From the IMG/VR virus record IMGVR_UViG_3300007516_000085, positions 1 to 31,085 of that record: DNA of 31,085 bases, one strand, 5' to 3'. Below the pieces are notes generated by a model. That model had not been told where the DNA came from. It was given only the letters and a program-made list of their open reading frames with translations, and did not search any database. A program made the position numbers and the translations under genes. Position 1 is the stretch's first letter. Each line of letters begins with the position of its first letter. Positions 17,440 to 23,650 of the stretch are shown here, piece after piece. Source of the stretch: a virus.

Positions 17440-18398
17440 TAGATGACCACCATGTTGAACGAGGCATACTTGGCATAGATGGAGGCTTTGGATGCCTCCA
17501 TCTTCTGCGTGAAGGTGTCCGCTAGGTTCGCGAAGGGCCCCCGCGGGTTGATGTTCTTTGACTGGGCGAGGCCATCCAGTTTTAGCGATGTCCCGATAAT
17601 ACCCGCGCCGTAGATGGCAGCGCCGACGACCGCTAGGATTGGGATCACAGCGGCGTAGGAGACATACTGTAGGATGTCTCCTTCGTACGCGTACAGCACA
17701 GCCGGCCCCGCATACGCGGCGGTCGCTACCTTGGTCAGGCGGTAGGTGGCGGAGGACACAGACGCCACTCGGTACAAGATGTCTCCGAGCTTGACGTACT
17801 CCCCTGCCCCAATGAGTCCTTGGAGCACAACGTCGTCATCTAGCCCTGTCACGGTGACCGTGTCTTCTCCGTCCACCACTGTGTGGGTACCGAGTAGGTC
17901 TGACTCAAACCCGGCGGTGTAGCTGATGCCGTAATAGCCAGGGACGAAGTCATCGAAACGAAACAGATTGTAGAACGACGCTTGGTAGCTGACGATCGAA
18001 CCCTGGTCCCCGATGCCTTGTGATGTCGGGATGAGGTACATGACGCCGCCAATCTTGCTGGACACGTACACCCACTGCTTGGGGAGGGTGAACCAACGGA
18101 GGTTGCCTAACTGCACCGAGAGGCTTGTGATCTCTTGGACAGGACGCTTCAGCGAGACAGACAGTTGGTACTGCTCACTTGACCGCTGGTGGATACGCAT
18201 GCGGTCTTCGTTGACCACAAAGCGAGTCTTCCGCAGCGCTAGACCGAACTCGTTCTCGAGGTAGGTCACCGCCTCATCAATCGCTGCCCACAATGCATCG
18301 TCAGAAATGGTCACGCCTGTGCGTGTCATCAGAGGGATGATAGACCCAAGCAGGGTTTGCTTGAGGTAGGTAGGTGTGATGAGGTCGGTGATTGACAT
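17439..18398 (-). CDS. Head-tail connector / adaptor protein candidate (319 aa)
   Basis: The N-terminal ~60 residues form helices with I-D-E-A-V-T-Y-L-E-N-E-F-G-L, the pattern of gp6/gp15-type adaptors that dock below the portal. A beta domain follows (R-P-V-Q-E-I-T-S-L-S-V near 88-98) and then an inserted Gly/Val-rich segment with D-G-E-D-T-V-T-V-T-G-L-D-D-D. Near residues 245-270 is a hydrophobic helix (Y-A-A-V-I-P-I-L-A-V-V-G-A-A-I-Y-G-A-G) that could be buried. The ATG forms TGATG with the previous gene. The protein likely forms the ring beneath the portal. The adaptor fold is suggested by pattern and order, not proven. Confidence 0.65.
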   Translation of the reverse strand: MSITDLITPTYLKQTLLGSIIPLMTRTGVTISDDALWAAIDEAVTYLENEFGLALRKTRFVVNEDRMRIHQRSSEQYQLSVSLKRPVQEITSLSVQLGNLRWFTLPKQWVYVSSKIGGVMYLIPTSQGIGDQGSIVSYQASFYNLFRFDDFVPGYYGISYTAGFESDLLGTHTVVDGEDTVTVTGLDDDVVLQGLIGAGEYVKLGDILYRVASVSSATYRLTKVATAAYAGPAVLYAYEGDILQYVSYAAVIPILAVVGAAIYGAGIIGTSLKLDGLAQSKNINPRGPFANLADTFTQKMEASKASIYAKYASFNMVVI

Positions 18399-18901
18399 CA
18401 GATGTTACCAATGTCCTGGGCGACAAGGAGTGAGACGAGCTCGGCTTGTGCGACGCGCGATGTCTTGATGCCTCGCTCCTTGCAGATTTCTTTGAGCTGC
18501 GTGTAGCTCATGTCTGCATAGTTTCCGTCGGTCCCCTCGCTGTCGGAGGCATCATCGAGATTTTCGACGTCACCAGCGAAGCTCCCGTCCGCGTCTTCAC
18601 TACCGTCTTCATCCTCGTCATCACTGTCGAGGATGCCGCTGAAGTTCGTGGTCGGCTGGGGAGGTAAGGGAGTATCAGGGGTCCAGAAGTCTTGGTCCGC
18701 GGGCTTCTGGGCCTGCGCTGCTGACACGATCGCGACAGCTGGGGGACCTTCCGCGATGGTGAAATAAATCTGGGCTTCGCCAAGCAGGCGCCACTGAGTC
18801 TCAGTCACTTCAGGCGTGACATCACCCTCGGCGTCGACAATGAAACGGCTGCTGCCGATACAGATGGCGGTCTCGCGGGAGTACTTGTGTGTTAGTTTCA
18901 T
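18398..18901 (-). CDS. Small acidic protein with C-terminal SAP/HeH-like motif (167 aa)
   Basis: The frame is open to 18955, but that start lies inside the capsid terminator hairpin. ATG 18901 has GAGGA seven bases upstream and gives a sensible N-terminus (M-K-L-T-H-K-Y-S-R-E-T). Residues 1-60 form a small strand-rich domain. Residues about 88-128 are a very acidic Asp/Glu/Ser linker. The last ~38 residues (from Y-A-D-M-S-Y-T-Q-L-K-E-I-C-K-E-R-G-I-K) match the helix-extension-helix pattern of SAP, HeH/LEM or Rho-N-like motifs, which often bind nucleic acid. In many phages a protein of this build sits between capsid and connector genes. The function is unknown. Confidence 0.7.
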   Translation of the reverse strand: MKLTHKYSRETAICIGSSRFIVDAEGDVTPEVTETQWRLLGEAQIYFTIAEGPPAVAIVSAAQAQKPADQDFWTPDTPLPPQPTTNFSGILDSDDEDEDGSEDADGSFAGDVENLDDASDSEGTDGNYADMSYTQLKEICKERGIKTSRVAQAELVSLLVAQDIGNI

Positions 18902-18917
18902 GCAATCCTCGACAATG

Positions 18918-18948
18918 AAAAAGGGGCATCCCTGCGGATGCCCCCTTT
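18918..18948 (-). terminator. Rho-independent terminator behind the major capsid gene
   Basis: A perfect 9-bp stem (GGGGCATCC with GGATGCCCC), loop of four bases, is followed on the minus strand by TTTTT. It begins 28 nt after the capsid stop and ends just 17 nt before the ATG at 18901. It is the strongest terminator inside the structural cluster and probably sets capsid message apart from the less abundant connector messages. Confidence 0.85.
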
Positions 18949-18975
18949 GTAGCACGCATTAGCGTAGCACTAGTA

Positions 18976-20517
18976 TCAACCAAATCCGACGTTCTTGATG
19001 ACGAACAGCCGTCTCGGGTTGGACACCTTCAGCGCACCGAACATCGTGAGCAGGAACTGCTCTGTGGTCGAGAGGCTGAGGGAGACCGGCCGTTGCGTGA
19101 CAGGAAGGAACTCCTTCCACTCCATCACATCCGACCTGTTGTCGAAGATGATGATAGGCGCCGTGTTCGGGCGCGTCAGGTTGTGGTCGACGAACTTGGT
19201 ACCGCCGCCACCTCCAAGGGTATTGCGGCCATAGCGGCTCACGCGGAAGTAGCTGGAAGGGTCGGTCGGAGCAACAGAATCAGCCGGGTTGGTCGGCGTC
19301 GGGATGGACGCGCGGAAGACCGCGTACGAGCGGATCGACTGCGGACCGGACTCAGTGACCGCACTGTCGGCGAAGTCACCCTGGACTGATTCGCCCGCGA
19401 CAAGCCGGACGGGGCCGACATTGATCGTACGCGTCACACCATTGTCACCTTGCATGATGAAGGTGTAGTAGAAGTCGCGGCCTAAGACGTCAGCTGAACG
19501 CCACTTGCTGGTCGTACCACCTGCGATGACCGAGAGCACCGGGGTGAGTGCAACCGGGGGGGCGTGGCCCTCCACACGCGTAATCGGGTGGTGGATGGGC
19601 TCGAGGAGAGGGACCACCGTGAACGGTACTTTCGGGTTGAGGTGAGACCCCACCGAGATACCGGTCGTTGACAGAGTTAGCCCTTGGTCGCTGGCCAGGT
19701 CACCACGTTTGAATGGAATCAGACTGTTCTGATACCACGTGTAGTGACGCGCGGACATCAGCACCGCTTGCGGGTCGCCGTAGATCGGGGGGCTGACCAA
19801 CATGGCCAAGAAGGATTGAATCTCCTGGCCCGTGATCGTGTTGCCTTCCGCGTCCATGACGTTCTCGGGCGCAAACCGCTCGACGGACGGGATGATACCG
19901 TCAAACTCGAGAGGGTTGATACTGGAGTCCGCATACAGGAGGTTGCGCTCGTGCGCCATCGACAGCTCCATCGAACCAGCGCGTGCCTCTTGGGCGCGCG
20001 CATTGCCGATACCAGACAGGAGGCCCGTCTGGGTGAGCACGTCGGTGAGCTGGCGATGCACCGCCATGTACTTCATCCGAACCACTTGCTTCGTGAAGTG
20101 GGACTGCGTGATTGCCGGGACGCCACCTTCAGCGATGAAGATGGAGGTCTCAGAACCACCCCACTTGCGGAGCTGCGGGTACTCGAAGACAGGTGAGGTC
20201 ACCGACGTCTTCGTGATCAGCTTCTGCAGCACAAGGTGCCGCTCAGACGCGGTAACCACGTCGTAGATCGGCTGGATGGACTGCGGCACCAAGGGCGCGT
20301 AGCCACCACCCGACACGGTGGACGAGTCAGACGGCGTGGCGATCGGATAACCGATGCCTGCCTTCTGAAGACTCGCCGACTGCGCCGACTTGACCATGTT
20401 GTTATGTAGCGCGAGGTTCAGTTCGCGGAGCTCCGCGAGTGGAACTTCTGCACCTGTGGCAGCCGAGCGACCAAGCTGCTCGAGCTGATAAAATAGCATC
20501 TGGTTCGCTGGATCCAC
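18976..20517 (-). CDS. Major capsid protein, HK97-fold (513 aa)
   Basis: The gene follows the protease and scaffold genes and is followed by a strong terminator, as expected for the capsid gene. After an N-terminal arm (1-75), which may be cleaved or act as a delta domain, the typical P-L-V-P-Q-S-I-Q-P-I-Y-D-V segment appears, then an F-E-Y-P-Q-L-x-K-W strand and a T-K-Q-V-V-R-M-K-Y strand before the spine helix, as in large-phage capsids. Residues about 315-440 look like a beta-rich inserted domain (Ig/FN3-like). The C-terminal part has a F-V-D-H-N-L-T-R-P strand. The start is GTG with GAGGT at good spacing. The HK97 fold is inferred from pattern and gene order. Confidence 0.85.
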   Translation of the reverse strand: MDPANQMLFYQLEQLGRSAATGAEVPLAELRELNLALHNNMVKSAQSASLQKAGIGYPIATPSDSSTVSGGGYAPLVPQSIQPIYDVVTASERHLVLQKLITKTSVTSPVFEYPQLRKWGGSETSIFIAEGGVPAITQSHFTKQVVRMKYMAVHRQLTDVLTQTGLLSGIGNARAQEARAGSMELSMAHERNLLYADSSINPLEFDGIIPSVERFAPENVMDAEGNTITGQEIQSFLAMLVSPPIYGDPQAVLMSARHYTWYQNSLIPFKRGDLASDQGLTLSTTGISVGSHLNPKVPFTVVPLLEPIHHPITRVEGHAPPVALTPVLSVIAGGTTSKWRSADVLGRDFYYTFIMQGDNGVTRTINVGPVRLVAGESVQGDFADSAVTESGPQSIRSYAVFRASIPTPTNPADSVAPTDPSSYFRVSRYGRNTLGGGGGTKFVDHNLTRPNTAPIIIFDNRSDVMEWKEFLPVTQRPVSLSLSTTEQFLLTMFGALKVSNPRRLFVIKNVGFG

Positions 20518-20525
20518 AATTTACC

Positions 20526-21269
20526 TCACTTGTATGCTGCGAGAATCTCTGCAGGGGATTTGCCGCCGGTCTGAAGCAGCATGATGTCATTCTGCATGGC
20601 CGCACCGTGCGGGCCCGACTGCTGAAGGGGCTCGAGCCTGTTAATGCTCGAGATGATGAGAGCCTGCGCCTGCTCGAGCTGACCCTTGAAGAGGGCCAAG
20701 TCAGTGGCACCTTGCGTCAAGATGGCCTGGGCATTGTCCGACGGGCTGGCGACAGGGACGCCCGCACTGGTGGCGACGCCGACCGGTTCAACCGGAGCGG
20801 CCATCGACTTCATCAGCTCACCCATCTGGGTGGAGAGACTCTGGACACGCGTCGCGAGGTCGACATAACCTCGGATGCTCTGGCTGTCCGCTTCCGCCAC
20901 GGCAGCGAGGCCCTTGGCCAGTTCGCTCTGCGACTTGAAGAGGGAGCTGACAGCTGCATCCATGTTCTTGCCGAGCTCATTGAGCGCTTCGACAACCTCA
21001 GGTGCGTTCTCAGCGGCCTTGGACTTCGCGAGGCGCTCGGCGCGCTCGTTAGTGGCCGGCTTCTCAAGCTCGGTCGGGAGTGCATTGAGCTTCTCGACAG
21101 CCGCCTGGAGCGCCTTCGCGAGAGTCTCGAAAGCCTCCGACTTGAACATAGGTGCGCCACCACCGAGGTCATCGATGATCTCGCCTTTCTGGATCTGCTC
21201 GGCGATGATGGCGTCTGCGTTCGCAACACCAGCCAGCATAGCCTTGAGCTCACTTGCTTTGATCTTCAT
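20526..21269 (-). CDS. Capsid scaffold protein candidate (247 aa)
   Basis: An Ala/Glu/Leu/Lys-rich, mostly helical protein encoded between the prohead protease and the major capsid gene, where scaffolds are found. It contains no Cys or Trp in its sequence as read. Helical heptad-like segments run from about residue 45 to 145 and again about 180-215, suggesting coiled coil. The C-terminus (S-P-A-E-I-L-A-A-Y-K) is a short amphipathic helix that could bind capsid subunits. AAGGA precedes ATG 21269. The stop is 8 nt before the capsid start. It would guide shell assembly and then be removed by the protease. Inferred from composition and context. Confidence 0.7.
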   Translation of the reverse strand: MKIKASELKAMLAGVANADAIIAEQIQKGEIIDDLGGGAPMFKSEAFETLAKALQAAVEKLNALPTELEKPATNERAERLAKSKAAENAPEVVEALNELGKNMDAAVSSLFKSQSELAKGLAAVAEADSQSIRGYVDLATRVQSLSTQMGELMKSMAAPVEPVGVATSAGVPVASPSDNAQAILTQGATDLALFKGQLEQAQALIISSINRLEPLQQSGPHGAAMQNDIMLLQTGGKSPAEILAAYK

Positions 21270-21294
21270 ACTATACTTCCTTCTGTTGCTGCCA

Positions 21295-22164
21295 TCAGGC
21301 TGGGGTCTGGGACACCATCTTCAGCACTTGCTGTAGAGATTTCACTGCGTCACCCCACGTCATCTGGGGGTACGCCTTACACAGGCGAATGGTGAGCTGC
21401 TCGACGAGGAACGCCGGGTCGTAGGAGTGGTCGTCCTGCAGCTTCGACATGATAACGCCCATCACCATAGAGGTGTGGTCGTTCTCTGCGCCCTCGTGGA
21501 GTCCCGTGGCCGCCATGATTGACTTGGCAATGGGGTCCCACCACGACAGCGGGTTCTTAGGTGCCATTGTAATGGCTAGCCACTTGACAGTGGACTTCTC
21601 GACGACCTTACCGCGGCGTCCCCCGGGCTTGACTGACCCTTCAATGGAGAAACCGTAGCTGCGGTCGCCACCAGCGCGGCGCATGATGCAGGACTTCTCG
21701 AAGATGTCCCGCCCGCGCTTGTCTTCTAGGTACAAGCCAGCTTTGACGTTGGTACCTTTGATGAGGGCGCCGTCGTGTTCCACATCAACTGTTTTAATGC
21801 TGATGGGGTACCCGACGACGTTGTGGTTTCCCACGGGGTGTTCGTCGATGATCAATCCACGCGCCCCTGAGCCGCTTTTCCCTACGAAGTAGGACCAGTC
21901 GATGCCATCCGATTTGATGATGTCGCCATCAGCGTCCGGGGCCTCTGTGGTAGCGATGCCACTGATGATACCGATCTTGGTATCATCAGTCCCTTCACGC
22001 CCTGCCTTGCTGATGACGTCGAACGGTGCCCACATAGAGAACCGGTCGTTGTTATGTAGCAGGCTGGCGTCGAACGCGACCTTCCCCGTACCCTTAGCCA
22101 CCAGCTCGCGGCTGATGTCCACTAGGGACGAGGTGATACGTTCGGCAATGGAAAATCTGCTCAT
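21295..22164 (-). CDS. Prohead protease (289 aa)
   Basis: Residues about 65-200 match phage capsid maturation proteases of the S78/XkdF type: an I-I-S-G-I-A-T-T-E-A-P-D-A-D-G-D-I-I strand-turn, D-E-H-P with His109, G-Y-P-I-S strand, G-L-Y-L-E-D helix entry and G-D-R-S-Y-G-F-S-I-E-G with Ser163. His109 and Ser163 are the likely catalytic pair. A C-terminal helical tail (about 205-289) may bind scaffold. The gene is between portal and scaffold, the normal order. The start at 22164 is 34 nt after the portal stop; its AGGGGA site lies in a small palindrome (GGGGAC-A-GTCCCC) that could tune expression. The enzyme cleaves scaffold and capsid arms during maturation. Confidence 0.85.
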   Translation of the reverse strand: MSRFSIAERITSSLVDISRELVAKGTGKVAFDASLLHNNDRFSMWAPFDVISKAGREGTDDTKIGIISGIATTEAPDADGDIIKSDGIDWSYFVGKSGSGARGLIIDEHPVGNHNVVGYPISIKTVDVEHDGALIKGTNVKAGLYLEDKRGRDIFEKSCIMRRAGGDRSYGFSIEGSVKPGGRRGKVVEKSTVKWLAITMAPKNPLSWWDPIAKSIMAATGLHEGAENDHTSMVMGVIMSKLQDDHSYDPAFLVEQLTIRLCKAYPQMTWGDAVKSLQQVLKMVSQTPA

Positions 22165-22198
22165 GGTGGGGACTGTCCCCTGTAAGACCGTAACCCCA

Positions 22199-23650
22199 TC
22201 AAGCTGACGATGCAGTGGACACCATGCGACGCCCCCCGACGAACGACGAGACGTCGTCGGGGATGATGTCGGGATTGATTGAAGTCCCCTGCTCTACCAA
22301 CTTCTGAAGGTACATTTGGTAGCTTGAGTGCAGTGGACGATTGGACACTGGGTCCTTCCATGCAGGCAAGTTCATCAAGGCGCGCCCCTCGTTCACAGAC
22401 ATGAGGGTTTGCACGCACTTGATAATGTTCTCCTGCTTCTGTGTCTCGGTGACCGAGTCGAAGCCGTAGAACTCGAACTGGTATTCAGGCCAGTGCGGCC
22501 AGATTATGGTGGTGTTGATCTGGTGCGCGATCCAGCGCAGCAGCGGGCGTAGGCTGCGCTCCTTGCTGGCGACGATGCGGTCCTGCGGCGATAGGTCAGA
22601 CTTGGACTTGGATGACTTCTCGTCACCAAACGTGAAGCCTAGTTCGATCGGGTCCATGCCGAACATCGCACAGACAACCTTCGTATTGTAGTTCAACCAG
22701 TTCATGAACTCCATGTCGCTGGCCGTCTTGCCGAATGGGTGGACCTCCACAGACTCATTGAGGTTCGGGTTGAGCTGGATCAGTGGGACTGATTTGTTCT
22801 TCCGCACGCCGGACAGCATCGCTTGGAAGGACTCTTCAACCCGCTTGAAACGCTCTGGCCCCATGAGTGACTTGATGGTGGCGAAGTTGTTCCCAAGGTA
22901 GCCTGTGGTGTACAACTGTGCGTTGTGGGTGTGCGCGTTGAGGAGCGCCGCGATGGACCCGACGAGCATGGCCAACTCTGGCATACCATAGCCAAAAGCT
23001 GTGACGCCTGGGAGGGCGTTGCGTGTTGACCATGACAGTTCATTGCGCTTGAAGCGTGCAGTCTCACGCCCGTGCATGTACTGAACTAGTTCAGCCTTAG
23101 AGAAGTCGAACTCCCCTTTGTCTGAGACGTGTTCTGTCGGGATGAGTAGGCGGATAGTTTGCGGATCCAACAGCCGGAACGCGACAGGCTTACCTAGTCG
23201 CGACAAGATTGGTTGGATGTGTGCTTGGTCCACTGCCAGTGTATAGAAGGTCAGCGACCGCAAGAACTGCTCGAACCCTCCTGTCTGCCACTCACCACCC
23301 GCAGTCTCGATGATCGCTGCGATGTGTTCCATCCTGTAGCGGTCGGTGCTGGATGGGATGGCGTGCTGCTGACGCAAACGGATAGTCCACCCATTCATGT
23401 GCTGGGTTGTCAGGCGCTTGCTGAAGTCGACGACTTGGTTTTGCCTTGTGCCGATGACTGACGCCACGATGGACGTGCGCGCCATGGCGTACAAGCTGTG
23501 GTAGGTGAGCGGCGGTACACCAATGTGCGTACCGTATGCGCCTGTGCTGATGGCGCGTGCGGTCTCAACTAGGGTGTGGTCGACGTTCGACCCTAGAGGT
23601 GCGACGACTGCCACCCCTCGTGCGACAGTTTTAGCTTTACGTCGTACCAT
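22199..23650 (-). CDS. Portal protein (483 aa)
   Basis: The protein shows the portal pattern: an N-terminal region with a substrate-like Y-A-M-A-R-T-S-I-V-A-S-V-I segment, a central R-L-L-D-P-Q-T-I-R motif, the conserved Y-G-M-P-E-L-A-M-L-V-G-S-I-A-A-L-L-N-A-H helix near residues 220-240, and W-L-N-Y-N-T-K-V-V-C-A-M-F-G-M-D-P-I-E-L-G-F followed by helices. The length fits portals of siphovirus and myovirus type. GAGG precedes ATG 23650, which overlaps the previous ORF by 14 nt. Twelve copies form the DNA entry ring at one capsid vertex and dock the terminase during packaging. Confidence 0.9.
   Translation of the reverse strand: MVRRKAKTVARGVAVVAPLGSNVDHTLVETARAISTGAYGTHIGVPPLTYHSLYAMARTSIVASVIGTRQNQVVDFSKRLTTQHMNGWTIRLRQQHAIPSSTDRYRMEHIAAIIETAGGEWQTGGFEQFLRSLTFYTLAVDQAHIQPILSRLGKPVAFRLLDPQTIRLLIPTEHVSDKGEFDFSKAELVQYMHGRETARFKRNELSWSTRNALPGVTAFGYGMPELAMLVGSIAALLNAHTHNAQLYTTGYLGNNFATIKSLMGPERFKRVEESFQAMLSGVRKNKSVPLIQLNPNLNESVEVHPFGKTASDMEFMNWLNYNTKVVCAMFGMDPIELGFTFGDEKSSKSKSDLSPQDRIVASKERSLRPLLRWIAHQINTTIIWPHWPEYQFEFYGFDSVTETQKQENIIKCVQTLMSVNEGRALMNLPAWKDPVSNRPLHSSYQMYLQKLVEQGTSINPDIIPDDVSSFVGGRRMVSTASSA

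Noticed and set aside
20439-21395. 318-codon plus-strand frame opposite the scaffold gene
   Set aside because: Leu/Arg-rich mirror of the scaffold's helical codons; no plus-strand promoter or neighbours on that strand.
22164-22198. GGGGAC-A-GTCCCC palindrome as a terminator before the protease gene
   Set aside because: No T-run follows and it overlaps the ribosome site region; at most it tunes translation.
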